Shown here: positions 1-7,073 of the stretch, one piece after another
Position numbering within the stretch: position 1 is the first letter of the stretch
Layout of the letters: the number at the start of each line of letters is the position of its first letter
Virus record (IMG/VR): IMGVR_UViG_3300047496_000080
Coordinates: 1-42,168 of that record
Strand: one strand, 5' to 3'
Length of the DNA: 42,168 bases
Source of the DNA: a virus
Made by a program: the position numbers and the translations under genes
Notes under the pieces: model-generated
Database searches by the model: none
Told to the model about the DNA's origin: nothing
What the model saw: the letters and a program-made list of their open reading frames with translations, nothing else

Positions 1-282
1 CGCGCCGTACAGGTTCGCGCCGAACAGGTCCGCGTAGCGCAGGTCCGCGCCGCGCAGGTCCGAGCCGGCCACGTCCGCGTAGCGCAGGTCCGCGCCGGCC
101 ACGTCCGCGTGGCGCAGGTCCGAGCCGCGCAGGTCCGCGCCGGCCAGCTTCGCGTAGCGCAGGTTCGCGCAGCGCAGGTTCGCTCTTTCCTTTACCGCAG
201 CTTCCACGGCTACCCTTATTGTGGGGGCTGCGAAGGAAAACGCTATGCTTCCGTTGAAGCGGTTGAGAATGTCGAATTTCAT
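1..282 (-). CDS. Pentapeptide-repeat protein, 3' end beyond the window
   Basis: Reading the minus strand from the ATG at 282 gives an open frame of 94 codons to the window edge. The first ~32 residues form a short N-terminal domain (begins MKFDILNRFNG, then VAVEAAVKER). After that come at least 12 tandem pentapeptides of the A(N/D)Lxx type (ANLRC, ANLRY, AKLAG, ADLRG, ADVAG and so on), which fold as a right-handed beta-helix in this family. An AGAGG Shine-Dalgarno lies 7 bases upstream. It is the last visible gene of a four-gene minus operon. Phage pentapeptide proteins have no single known role; some family members mimic DNA, but nothing here shows that. If the window is circular the frame continues without a stop into the ORF at 42156-41893. 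The N-terminal domain resembles the product at 32334-32200. Confidence 0.8.
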   Translation of the reverse strand, partial: MKFDILNRFNGSIAFSFAAPTIRVAVEAAVKERANLRCANLRYAKLAGADLRGSDLRHADVAGADLRYADVAGSDLRGADLRYADLFGANLYGA

Positions 283-286
283 ACTG

Positions 287-367
287 TTACCTCTTGTTTG
301 AGCGCGGGGGCAACATCGGCACGGTCGGCTGGTGCGATGCGTTCAAATCCCACACGTCGGCGCTCAC
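287..367 (-). CDS. Tiny 26-residue protein
   Basis: A GTG at 367 overlaps the TGA of the upstream gene as GTGA, an arrangement used repeatedly in this genome. It encodes a 26-residue peptide (starts MSADVWDLNASHQP, ends PPRSNKR) and stops five bases before the pentapeptide gene start. There is no recognisable domain, membrane segment or signal. The support is its exact fit between two genes and the translational coupling; it could be a chance frame. Function unknown. Confidence 0.4.
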   Translation of the reverse strand: MSADVWDLNASHQPTVPMLPPRSNKR

Positions 368-609
368 TCCGTAAACCCCTGCCAACTGCAGGCCGGCTGC
401 GAGGGCTCGGCGCGGAATTCCGGCGCCCCGAACTGCGAGCACTGTACCCAGCCGGTGAGGGCCAGGTTGCGCCGTACGGGGCGGTTGCACGTGGGGCACT
501 GGTTGCGACGTAGCGCGCCCTGCGCTTGGGCGCGGGCTTTTTCGATGCGCGCCAAGCTCGGCGTGTTGCGCTGGTAGCGATTGGCGGAACGGCGGACGGT
601 TTTACGCAT
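364..609 (-). CDS. Small zinc-ribbon-like protein
   Basis: 81 residues. The N-terminal half is basic (MRKTVRRSANRYQRN). The C-terminal half has CPTC followed by two further cysteines in a WVQCSQFG...PACSW context, the layout of a four-cysteine zinc ribbon. The ATG at 609 overlaps the stop of the upstream gene by eight bases (AAAAAATGCGTAAA), so translation is probably coupled. An upstream in-frame ATG at 654 lies deep inside the preceding gene and is unlikely. Similar short Cys-rich proteins are common in early regions of phages of high-GC hosts; the function is not known. Confidence 0.65.
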   Translation of the reverse strand: MRKTVRRSANRYQRNTPSLARIEKARAQAQGALRRNQCPTCNRPVRRNLALTGWVQCSQFGAPEFRAEPSQPACSWQGFTE

Positions 610-775
610 TTTTTGACGCCACCACGCGCACAGCAGCGTAGTTGAGGCCGCCATTGGCGCGCGGGTACCGTTTGTTCAAGTACGCGGCGTATCGGACGGC
701 CTCGGCGTGGTTGACAAACTCGCCCGCCATTAACTCGCCGGTTTCCAATTTCACAATCTTGCTTACCGTGGTCAT
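602..775 (-). CDS. Small hypothetical protein, first gene of the left minus operon
   Basis: 57 residues starting at the ATG at 775, which has a GGAG Shine-Dalgarno 8-9 bases upstream; the frame is open further to 835 but that extension crosses the promoter palindrome. The protein (MTTVSKIVKLETGEL...) contains VNHAEAVRYAAYLNKRYP, an amphipathic helix, and ends in VRVVASKNA. It has no cysteines or membrane segments. I do not recognise a characterised family. It leads the operon of tiny genes running leftwards and is expressed from the divergent region 776-899. Confidence 0.6.
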   Translation of the reverse strand: MTTVSKIVKLETGELMAGEFVNHAEAVRYAAYLNKRYPRANGGLNYAAVRVVASKNA

Positions 776-806
776 CGCAGAATCTCCGTTCGTTGAAAGT
801 AGGGCT

Positions 807-835
807 AGATTAATCTCGGTTGACACGCGTGTCAA
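807..835 (-). promoter_or_regulatory. Minus-strand promoter of the left operon
   Basis: On the minus strand, a consensus -35 TTGACA (835-830) is followed after exactly 17 bases by TAATCT (812-807), a partial -10 match (first TA and last T). The -35 is half of the perfect palindrome at 820-835, so a protein bound there would block this promoter. The first start codon is at 775. Confidence 0.5.
820..835. promoter_or_regulatory. 16-bp perfect palindrome TTGACACGCGTGTCAA, probable operator
   Basis: The sequence equals its own reverse complement over 16 bases. It lies between the divergent genes at 775 (minus) and 900 (plus) and contains a TTGACA on each strand. Close relatives occur at 35576-35591 and 41428-41443, both in promoter regions. 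This pattern fits a dimeric repressor or activator site; the binding protein is unknown. Confidence 0.55.
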
Positions 836-864
836 CGGGGAAAACCGGGCCTACGTCACATTTT

Positions 865-893
865 TTGCCAGTGTTCCCGGGAACACGTATTAT
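865..893 (+). promoter_or_regulatory. Plus-strand promoter of the methyltransferase gene
   Basis: TTGCCA (865-870), a 17-base spacer and TATTAT (888-893) form a good sigma70-type promoter. The predicted transcription start is at about 899-901, coinciding with the GTG at 900 that best fits the methyltransferase N-terminus, so the mRNA may be leaderless. The spacer is almost filled by the palindrome at 871-886. Confidence 0.6.
871..886. promoter_or_regulatory. 16-bp perfect palindrome GTGTTCCCGGGAACAC, copy 1
   Basis: A perfect 16-base palindrome sits between the -35 and -10 of the methyltransferase promoter, the classical position for a repressor operator. Identical copies occur at 3709-3724 and 35088-35103, both within coding sequence. 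Confidence 0.55.
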
Positions 894-899
894 CGCCGC

Positions 900-1967
900 G
901 TGCCACCACGGGCGTACTACAATGAATTTGACAATAAGACTGCGTCTTGGCTGCGCGAACTTATCCGTGAGGGCCATATCGCGCCGGGCGACGTTGACGA
1001 ACGCAGCATTGAGGACGTTACGCCCGGCGACCTCAGCGGGTACACGCAATGCCATTTCTTCGCCGGCATCGGCGGGTGGTCGCTTGCCTTACGACTCGCA
1101 GGCGTACCGGATTCGGCGCGAGTGTGGACCGGCAGTTGCCCCTGCCAGCCTTTCAGCGCGGCAGGCAAAGGAAAGGGGTTTGCTGACGAGCGGCACCTAT
1201 GGCCCGCTTGGCATTGGCTCGTCCAGCAGTGCCGCCCTCAGCTTATCTTTGGCGAACAGGTTGCGAGCGCTATGCAGTGGTTCGACCTTGTTTCGGCAGA
1301 CTTGGAAGCAGAAGGCTACGCCGCGGGGGCGGCAGTATTGGGCGCACACAGCGTCGGCGCACCGCACATCAGGCAGCGACTTTACTGGGTGGCCGACAAC
1401 AACAAGGCAGGATTCAGCAAGCAGCGGCGCAGCGGGTTACTCAACGGAAAGCGGTCGGCACAGCGGGATTACGTTGACGGACGCGGCGCGGATGGCGGGA
1501 TGGCCCACGACGACGACGAGCGATCACACCGGAGCGGGTCACGCAGCGCAGGGCGGATTCAATCTGCGGACGGTAGCGTCTTGGGCGACGCCAACAACAA
1601 GGGACCACAAGGATGGCGCGAGCGCGGGGACGGCGCCGACGAACGGACTCTTGGGGCGGCAAGTTTGGGGCGCGTGGCCAACGCCGATGGTGCGGGATCA
1701 CTTCCCGGCGCATACGCCGGAATACATCCTAGCGAAGAAGGCGGAAGGACACGGGATGTCGAACTTGAACGACCACGCCGAGTTAGCTGGGCCGATGCCG
1801 AGTTCATCCCCTGCACAGACGGCAAAAGGCGGCCAGTTGAACCCGGCACATTCCCGCTGGCTCATGGGGTATCCGGCCGTGTGGCAAGTCTGCGCGGATA
1901 CGGCAATGCGATCGTGCCGCAAGTCGCCGCGGCGTTCATCGAAGCGTATTTAGACGTTCCAGCCTGA
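900..1967 (+). CDS. DNA (cytosine-5) methyltransferase
   Basis: 355 residues from the GTG at 900. Motif I FFAGIGGWSLAL is at residues 53-64, motif IV SCPCQPFS with the catalytic Cys at 82, a motif VI variant GEQV (Glu119; most enzymes have ENV), motif VIII QRLYWV at 159-164, and the C-terminal RGYGNAI at 332-338. It methylates C5 of cytosine in DNA using S-adenosylmethionine, usually protecting phage DNA from host restriction. The start at 900 is chosen because the family typically begins just before YYNEFD. There is no Shine-Dalgarno, and a promoter -10 box ends seven bases upstream. The region between motifs VIII and X (about residues 165-320) is low in complexity, as is usual in this phage subfamily. 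A second, overlapping frame is also protein-like (922-1953). Confidence 0.88.
   Translation: MPPRAYYNEFDNKTASWLRELIREGHIAPGDVDERSIEDVTPGDLSGYTQCHFFAGIGGWSLALRLAGVPDSARVWTGSCPCQPFSAAGKGKGFADERHLWPAWHWLVQQCRPQLIFGEQVASAMQWFDLVSADLEAEGYAAGAAVLGAHSVGAPHIRQRLYWVADNNKAGFSKQRRSGLLNGKRSAQRDYVDGRGADGGMAHDDDERSHRSGSRSAGRIQSADGSVLGDANNKGPQGWRERGDGADERTLGAASLGRVANADGAGSLPGAYAGIHPSEEGGRTRDVELERPRRVSWADAEFIPCTDGKRRPVEPGTFPLAHGVSGRVASLRGYGNAIVPQVAAAFIEAYLDVPA
922..1953 (+). CDS. Overlapping second reading frame within the methyltransferase gene
   Basis: This +1 frame relative to the methyltransferase is open from before 922 to a TGA... stop ending at 1953, giving up to 343 residues. From about nt 1177 it reads like a protein rather than a shadow: GLLTSGTYGP, GSTLFRQTWKQKATPRG, four spaced W(P/A)T(P/T) motifs (WPTTTRQD, WPTTTTSD, WATPTTRDHKDG, WPTPMVRDH), and GGQLNPAHSRWLMGYP near the end. 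From memory, proteins with this same string of motifs are annotated as methyltransferase-related in other phages, in place of or beside the frame used for motifs I-X. Either both frames are translated, or the similarity reflects annotation of the wrong frame elsewhere. The start codon is uncertain; the ATG at 922 is one candidate. Confidence 0.45.
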   Translation: MNLTIRLRLGCANLSVRAISRRATLTNAALRTLRPATSAGTRNAISSPASAGGRLPYDSQAYRIRRECGPAVAPASLSARQAKERGLLTSGTYGPLGIGSSSSAALSLSLANRLRALCSGSTLFRQTWKQKATPRGRQYWAHTASAHRTSGSDFTGWPTTTRQDSASSGAAGYSTESGRHSGITLTDAARMAGWPTTTTSDHTGAGHAAQGGFNLRTVASWATPTTRDHKDGASAGTAPTNGLLGRQVWGAWPTPMVRDHFPAHTPEYILAKKAEGHGMSNLNDHAELAGPMPSSSPAQTAKGGQLNPAHSRWLMGYPAVWQVCADTAMRSCRKSPRRSSKRI

Positions 1968-1979
1968 CTCGGCTATCAT
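1951..1979 (+). promoter_or_regulatory. Putative promoter of the portal gene
   Basis: TAGACG (1951-1956), a 17-base spacer and TATCAT (1974-1979). The ATG of the portal gene follows eight bases after the last T with no Shine-Dalgarno, so transcription could begin at or next to the start codon. It overlaps the 3' end of the methyltransferase gene. Confidence 0.4.
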
Positions 1980-1986
1980 CGTCCGC

Positions 1987-3603
1987 ATGCTCGCCAAACT
2001 CCGTCAGCGGCTCGCCGCTCTCATCGCCCCGCCGGCGCCTGCGGCCGTTGCGGCTCCGAAACTCAAGCCCCGGTCGATACCGCGTGCGCTTTTGCAGAAT
2101 TTCCGCGCCCACGTGGAACCGGCTCCGGGGCCTTACCGTGAATACCGGGCGCCCGATTTGCCGCCGGGCGTCGTGCCCGACAGTTCAAAACTTGCCATGG
2201 ACGGCGCGCCGGTCATCACGGGCGAACCGGCGCGCATGGCGTTGGACAGCTGCGCGCCGAATTACTCGTTTCTGGGCGCAACGCAGGGTTTCGGCAATGG
2301 CCTATGGTTTCCGGGCTACCCGTACCTGGCCGAGCTCACGCAGATATCCGAGTACCGCGCGCCGTCGGAAACCACGTCCACGGAAATGACGCGCAAATGG
2401 TTTGAGTTACAGTCAAAGTCCGGCGGCGACAAATCCGAAGTGATTTCGCAAATCATGGCCGCGTGCGACGAGTTCAAAGTGCGGGAACACTTTCGACGTT
2501 GCGCGAAGCTTGACGGGGAATTCGGCCGCGGGCAAATTTACCTGAACATCAACGACGCGGACGACCTTCGCCGCCAATTGCCACTCGAGCTCACGCCGCA
2601 GGGCGTGCCGAAAGGGTCGCTTAAGTCGATCCAGTCGTTTGAGCCCTACTGGTCGACGCCGTACAGCTGGAACGCGGCATACCCCGAGCGCGAAGATTTT
2701 TACAAGCCCGTGTCGTGGTACATCATGGGCCGCAAGACGCACAGCGATCGCATTTTGACGTTCATTGGCCGCGAAGTGCCGGACCTGCTCAAGCCCTCGT
2801 ACAATTTTTCAGGGATTTCGCTCACGCAGTTGATGGAGCCGTACGTCAACGCTTGGCTGCGTACACGCAAAGCGGTCAACGACCTCATCAACAATTTTTC
2901 GATTCCCGTGCTGTCCACAGACTTAAACGCGACGCTTGAGGACGGCGGCACGGAAGGGTCGGGGTTGCTCGCGCGCCTCAACATTTTCACATCCACGCGC
3001 AATAACCAGATGGTCGCGGCGATTCAGAAGGACGAGGAAGAATTGGCGTTCGCGGAAGCGACGCTTGCCTCCTTGGATAAACTGCAGGCGCAAAGCCAAG
3101 AGCATATGGCCGCGCCGGCCCATGTGCCGCTGATTAAGCTGTTTGGCGTGGTGCCCACGGGATTGAATGCCACGGGCGAAGGCGAAATCCAAGTGTGGTA
3201 CGACTGGATCAACGCGAGCCAAGTCAACCTATTCCAACCGCACTTGGAAAAATTGCTCAAAGTTATTCAGTTGCACTTGTTTGGCAAAATTGACAATGAC
3301 CTCGTCGTGCACTGGGTCACGTTGGACGAGCCGACCGTCAAGGAACAGTCAGAGATTCGCAAGAGTGACGCGGACGCCGACGCCGTGTACATCACGAACG
3401 GGGTTATCGACCCAGCCGAGGCCCGTACGCGGCTGCAAACCGATCCGGACAGCGGCTACACGAATTTGACGGGCGGGCCGCCCGAACCGCCGGAACCCGC
3501 CGAGCCGTCCGTTGACCCGAATACTGCGCTGACGATCGCTCACGAGAGCAGCGAGGCGGACAAACAGCGCGAGCACGAAACGGCTATGGCGGGCAGCAAA
3601 TGA
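1987..3603 (+). CDS. Portal protein, DUF1073 type
   Basis: 538 residues. The central part (about 100-450) matches the DUF1073 portal family: a ring-forming protein at one capsid vertex through which DNA is packaged and to which connectors bind. Recognisable features are the SCAPNYSFLGATQGFGNG region, SEYRAPSETTSTEMTRKW, the GRGQIYLNI strand, and the long helical segment NNQMVAAIQKDEEELAFAEATLASLDKLQAQSQEHMAAP followed by PLIKLFGVVPTGLNATGEGEIQVWYDWI. The C-terminus is Pro/Glu-rich and acidic. The N-terminal 40 residues are Ala/Pro-rich. The stop overlaps the next start as ATGA. A terminase gene would normally lie upstream, but the methyltransferase is there instead. Confidence 0.85.
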   Translation: MLAKLRQRLAALIAPPAPAAVAAPKLKPRSIPRALLQNFRAHVEPAPGPYREYRAPDLPPGVVPDSSKLAMDGAPVITGEPARMALDSCAPNYSFLGATQGFGNGLWFPGYPYLAELTQISEYRAPSETTSTEMTRKWFELQSKSGGDKSEVISQIMAACDEFKVREHFRRCAKLDGEFGRGQIYLNINDADDLRRQLPLELTPQGVPKGSLKSIQSFEPYWSTPYSWNAAYPEREDFYKPVSWYIMGRKTHSDRILTFIGREVPDLLKPSYNFSGISLTQLMEPYVNAWLRTRKAVNDLINNFSIPVLSTDLNATLEDGGTEGSGLLARLNIFTSTRNNQMVAAIQKDEEELAFAEATLASLDKLQAQSQEHMAAPAHVPLIKLFGVVPTGLNATGEGEIQVWYDWINASQVNLFQPHLEKLLKVIQLHLFGKIDNDLVVHWVTLDEPTVKEQSEIRKSDADADAVYITNGVIDPAEARTRLQTDPDSGYTNLTGGPPEPPEPAEPSVDPNTALTIAHESSEADKQREHETAMAGSK

Positions 3604-3776
3604 GATTGAAAAAACAGAGCATGCGCGAAATGCGCGACGCCGCCATGCGTGAACGCGCGGCCGGGCGCGAAACGGGCGACACGGTGAAAGCGACCGGCAC
3701 GCGCGGCAGTGTTCCCGGGAACACGGCGGCGCCGGTTGAATTTTTCCGCGGCGCTCGAGTGAAGCGTGCCCCTTAA
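3600..3776 (+). CDS. Small basic protein between portal and head genes
   Basis: 58 residues starting at an ATG that overlaps the portal stop (ATGA) and ending 11 bases inside the next gene. It is strongly basic and Met/Arg-rich at the start (MRLKKQSMREMRDAAMRER), with no recognisable domain. The coding sequence contains the second copy of the 16-bp palindrome, read here as SVPGNT. Coupled overlaps on both sides support it as a real gene; function unknown. Confidence 0.6.
   Translation: MRLKKQSMREMRDAAMRERAAGRETGDTVKATGTRGSVPGNTAAPVEFFRGARVKRAP
3709..3724. repeat. 16-bp palindrome GTGTTCCCGGGAACAC, copy 2
   Basis: Identical to 871-886. It lies inside the 58-residue gene, and I see no promoter elements around it. 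Confidence 0.6.
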
Positions 3777-4650
3777 CTCGCCAACCGGCAAACCTGTAAC
3801 GGTTAGAGCCATCCACGCCAACGAGGGCGTAAAACAGTGGTACCACGAGCGGCTGTTGTCCGCTATGGAGGAAATGCGCGCAGGCTTGCGCGTCGTGCTG
3901 GCGGCCTACGCTTCGGCTGTGGCGCCGCCGGAAATCGCGCACGATGCCCCGCGTAACCCGTCGCTCATTGTGCGGGCAGCGCTCAACCGTTGGGGCCGGC
4001 GTTGGGTTAGCCGATTTGATAAATTGAGTCTTGACCTTGGGAAAGAGTTCGCCCGGCGATCGCTCGGCGTCACGCAGATTCAGATGCAAAACGCGTTGCG
4101 TGAGGCCGGTTTTACGGTCAAGTTCAAACCGACGCCGGCGAGCGCTGCGGCGTACCAGGCCGTCGTGTCCGAGCAAGTGAACCTGATTAAGTCGATACCG
4201 CAACAGTACCTCAAAGACGTTGAAAGCAAGGTTTGGAACAGCGTTATGAAGGGCCAAGACATGCACGCGTTGCAGTCGGATTTGGCGCACACGTACAAAA
4301 TCACGCGCGAGCGCGCCGCGGTGATTTCACGCGACCAGACGAACAAAGCGAAGGCGATCATTGAAAAAACGCGCCGTGAGGAGCTGGGCATTGTTGAGGC
4401 GATTTGGCAGCACAGCGCGGGAGGCAAAGTGCCGCGCAAAACCCACGTGGAAATGAGCGGCAAGCGGTATCAAATTACTCAAGGCATGTGGGATTCGGAC
4501 GAGGGTAAATATGTGATGCCCGGCGAGCTCATAAATTGCCGATGCACGAGCCGCGCCGTAATTCCCGGTTTTCGTACCGGCGCCGAAACGTCGCAACAGC
4601 GCCAGCATCGTACCGTGAACCTGCCGGCCGCCGCAGCACGGGCAAGATGA
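3766..4650 (+). CDS. Head morphogenesis protein, Mu gpF-like
   Basis: 294 residues from a GTG at 3766 that overlaps the end of the preceding small gene. The C-terminal half carries the Mu F-like signature: ISRDQTNKAKAIIEKTRREELGI, then a W-QHS strand, KTHVEMSGK and finally PGELINCRCTSRAVIPGF, where the Cys pair is typical of the family. These proteins are minor head components needed for early prohead assembly and associate with the portal. The N-terminal half is helical and less conserved. Its position directly after portal is standard. Confidence 0.85.
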   Translation: MPLNSPTGKPVTVRAIHANEGVKQWYHERLLSAMEEMRAGLRVVLAAYASAVAPPEIAHDAPRNPSLIVRAALNRWGRRWVSRFDKLSLDLGKEFARRSLGVTQIQMQNALREAGFTVKFKPTPASAAAYQAVVSEQVNLIKSIPQQYLKDVESKVWNSVMKGQDMHALQSDLAHTYKITRERAAVISRDQTNKAKAIIEKTRREELGIVEAIWQHSAGGKVPRKTHVEMSGKRYQITQGMWDSDEGKYVMPGELINCRCTSRAVIPGFRTGAETSQQRQHRTVNLPAAAARAR

Positions 4651-4681
4651 CCCGTTGACACACGATCTACTAGGCTGACTC

Positions 4682-4711
4682 GTGACATAACGCGCCGCCG
4701 TCGGGTATCCT
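4682..4711 (+). promoter_or_regulatory. Putative promoter before the DUF2213 gene
   Basis: GTGACA (4682-4687), an 18-base spacer and TATCCT (4706-4711); the ATG is eight bases after the last T and has no Shine-Dalgarno. A half-site of the phage dyad (TTGACACACG) occurs just upstream at 4655. The arrangement copies that at the portal gene. Confidence 0.4.
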
Positions 4712-4718
4712 GCCCGGC

Positions 4719-5384
4719 ATGTCCGACGTAGAAACTGACTGCAGTGTGGAAATGGACGCCGACGTCGAAACGCCGACGCCCGCCGAAATTGAGGCCGCGC
4801 TGCTTGCCGCGTGCATGCCGAAGCCGGCCGCCGCAGACCTCCGCATGTCCATGGACCGTGCGTTGCTGGCGGCCGACCGACGCATGGAAACGATTGACGG
4901 GCATTTGCACTGTTACGAGTGCAACATCACGAAGGCCAACACTTGCCCCTACCTCGGCGCCGAAATCCCGAACAGCGAAGCGTTGGGGCTCAATCCGCAA
5001 AAAATTTACATGCTGTACCGCGACGCCGCGGAAATCGAAGCGGCCATCAAAACGTACGACCGCGTGCCGCTGCTCATGCAGCACGTGGCCGTCAGCGCTG
5101 ACAAGCCCCAGCAATTTTTGACCGTCGGCACCGTGAGCAATGCGCGGTTTTCCTACCCCTACGCCAAGGCGGATTTGACCGTGTGGACGCGCGAAGGAAT
5201 TGAAGCGGTTCAAAGCGGGCGGCAAGCGGAAATCAGTTGCGGCTACCACTATGTGCCCGATATGACGCCCGGCACCGCGCCTAATGGCGAAAAGTACGAC
5301 GGCCGCATGACTCAGATTGTGTGCAATCACGTGGCGCTCGTGGAGGCGGGCCGCGCCGGTCCTGACGTGTGCGTGTCCGAGTAG
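4719..5384 (+). CDS. DUF2213 family protein, probable prohead protease
   Basis: 221 residues. The C-terminal two thirds match DUF2213, the protein that stands where a capsid maturation protease is encoded in related phages: PYLGAEIP, RVPLLMQHVAVSADKPQQFLTVGTV, EISCGYHYVPDMTPGTAPNGEKYDG, and IVCNHVALVEAGRAGPDVCV. The HVALV and GRAG motifs are the most conserved part. The N-terminal 70 residues are acidic and Ala-rich, then carry a CYEC pair. In several relatives this domain is fused to a scaffold-like tail; here the tail is a separate gene (5450-6130). Confidence 0.78.
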   Translation: MSDVETDCSVEMDADVETPTPAEIEAALLAACMPKPAAADLRMSMDRALLAADRRMETIDGHLHCYECNITKANTCPYLGAEIPNSEALGLNPQKIYMLYRDAAEIEAAIKTYDRVPLLMQHVAVSADKPQQFLTVGTVSNARFSYPYAKADLTVWTREGIEAVQSGRQAEISCGYHYVPDMTPGTAPNGEKYDGRMTQIVCNHVALVEAGRAGPDVCVSE

Positions 5385-5389
5385 CCCTG

Positions 5390-5418
5390 TTGCAACCGCG
5401 TAGGACTTAACATAACAT
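5390..5418 (+). promoter_or_regulatory. Putative promoter before the scaffold gene
   Basis: TTGCAA (5390-5395), 17 bases, TAACAT (5413-5418). The predicted mRNA start at about 5425 gives a 25-base leader containing an ACGGAAA ribosome site before the ATG at 5450. Confidence 0.4.
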
Positions 5419-5449
5419 CAGTGCACGTTTACCCCACGGAAATCAAACC

Positions 5450-6130
5450 ATGAAGCTTTCCCAAGTCGCCGCAGCCGTTCACGCCCTGCTTGCCACGGAC
5501 GCAAAACCGACCGAAGCGCAAATCATGGCCGCGTGTCTCGCAGCCGACAAAAAGGGAAAGGACGAGGGCGGTTTAGGCCCCGTCGAAATCGAGAAAAAGG
5601 CCAAGGACGAAAAGGACAAGCAGGACGCGGCTGATGCGGCCGCCGAGTTCTACGGCAAGGCGAAAGACGAATGGGAAAAAATGGACGACAAGGCCAAGGA
5701 CAAGGCGCGCGACGAATTCAAGGCCAAAGCTGACGACGAGGAAATGGACGACCCCGGCATGGACGAGGAAGAAACGCCGCAGCCGAAAAAGTCTGCGAGC
5801 GGCAACAGCGGCAACGGCGGCGCGGAGCCGGCCAAGGATACCGCGGCCCTCGTGCGCGCCGCGTTGGACGCGCGCGACGCGTTGCACGCCGCGCGCCGTG
5901 ACGTAGAACCCGTGTTGGGCGTCGTCACGTACGACAGCGCCGCGGAAGTCTACGCCGCTGCGCTCAAGAAGCTGGGCGTCGACAGCGCGGGCATCCACGC
6001 CTCGGCGTTGCCGGGCATGTACAAACTGGCGCGCGAACGTGCCGAGGCGCAAACCCCGCGCCTTGCATCGGATGCCGCCACGGTCAAAACGATGGCCTCC
6101 TTGATTCCGGGCTACGGCCGCTTACGTTAA
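5450..6130 (+). CDS. Probable capsid scaffolding protein
   Basis: 226 residues, highly charged. Residues ~35-125 are a Lys/Asp/Glu-rich helical or coiled stretch (for example KKAKDEKDKQDAADAAAEF), followed by a Gly/Ser linker and a C-terminal helical domain (about 128-226, ALVRAALDARDALHAARRDV ... IPGYGRLR). Composition, length and placement between the DUF2213 protein and the cement/capsid genes fit a scaffold that fills the prohead interior and is later removed. In some phages this corresponds to the C-terminal portion of the DUF2213 protein. Direct family recognition is limited. Confidence 0.6.
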   Translation: MKLSQVAAAVHALLATDAKPTEAQIMAACLAADKKGKDEGGLGPVEIEKKAKDEKDKQDAADAAAEFYGKAKDEWEKMDDKAKDKARDEFKAKADDEEMDDPGMDEEETPQPKKSASGNSGNGGAEPAKDTAALVRAALDARDALHAARRDVEPVLGVVTYDSAAEVYAAALKKLGVDSAGIHASALPGMYKLARERAEAQTPRLASDAATVKTMASLIPGYGRLR

Positions 6131-6151
6131 TTCAACACAGGACATACGAAC

Positions 6152-7057
6152 ATGGCGCAGGGCGGTTTTCAAGCATCGGTCAATCTGACTCAGGCACCGG
6201 GCGTGACCGGCGATTTCGCCAGCACGAACCCGTTTTCGTCCATTCTTGCAACGCAGGGCGCGCTGATAGCGCCGGCCGGCGGTTTGACCGTCGGTTCGTT
6301 CGCGTGGGTCGGGCCGCTGGGCCAAGTGTCGCAGTCGTACGTGTCGGGCTACCAGGCCGGGTTCGTCGGGCGTAATCAACAGGGGCTCATCACTCAGTTC
6401 CTCGGCTCGAACAGTTTGCTGGTCCCGGCAGGCTTCCCCGTGACGCTGTTCAACGGTGGCGATTTTTGGGCTGAGTTCCTGCAGGGTGCAACCGCCGGCG
6501 CGACCGTGTACGCGGACAACACCACGGGCGCCCCGACCACGAGCGCGACCGCGGCGACCGCAACCGGCCAAGCTGGATTCGTCGGCACGGCCACGTGCAC
6601 CGTGGGCAGCAATCAGGTCAACATCGTGTCGACCACGAGCGGAATTTTGAACTTGGGCGACGTGGTCACGATGACCGGCGTTCCGACTGGGTCAACCGTC
6701 ATCGACCTTGAGACGTACACGCCGGGCGGCACCGGACTCATTACGATCAGCCAGAACGCGACGGCCACCGAAGCCACCGAAGCGATCACGACCACGTCCG
6801 CCTATGTGTACGTGACGGCGCTCGGCAACGGCGCGCTGTCGGTCGGGGACACCATCACCGGCACGGGTGTTACGGCCGGAACCACGATCACATCGGTACC
6901 GAGCGCGATACCGGGCGTGTTCGGCCTATCGGTCGTCCAATCTTTCGCGTCAACCACGTTGACCAGTGGCTCGGCGGCGACCACAACCGGGTTTACCGTC
7001 GGGCCGATTACCACGACCGGCGCGGGCCTTGCAAAGATCACGAAAGCGGTAGCCTAA
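6152..7057 (+). CDS. Capsid cement/decoration protein with two inserted beta modules
   Basis: 301 residues with an AGGA ribosome site. Residues 1-140 and the last ~20 resemble the structural cement proteins found just before DUF2184 capsid genes (GFVGRNQQGLITQFLG, LLVPAGFPVTLFNGGDFWAEF, and C-terminal GLAKITKAVA). Inserted between them are two beta-rich modules, about residues 147-206 and 217-268, each with the pattern SGxLxxGDxxTxTGVxxGxTxxS and a Gly/Thr-rich turn. A related module is found in the connector (13037-13264) and in gpJ (23250-23456). The protein probably decorates the outer capsid surface. Confidence 0.68.
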   Translation: MAQGGFQASVNLTQAPGVTGDFASTNPFSSILATQGALIAPAGGLTVGSFAWVGPLGQVSQSYVSGYQAGFVGRNQQGLITQFLGSNSLLVPAGFPVTLFNGGDFWAEFLQGATAGATVYADNTTGAPTTSATAATATGQAGFVGTATCTVGSNQVNIVSTTSGILNLGDVVTMTGVPTGSTVIDLETYTPGGTGLITISQNATATEATEAITTTSAYVYVTALGNGALSVGDTITGTGVTAGTTITSVPSAIPGVFGLSVVQSFASTTLTSGSAATTTGFTVGPITTTGAGLAKITKAVA

Positions 7058-7073
7058 CTTTTTCACAGGATAA

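Noticed and set aside
3349-4290. 313-codon open frame on the minus strand opposite portal and head genes
   Set aside because: Arg/His-rich shadow of GC-rich coding DNA, opposite two well-supported genes and without a ribosome site.
4655-4664. TTGACACACG as a further full operator of the dyad family
   Set aside because: Only one arm is present; the second arm is not recognisable downstream.
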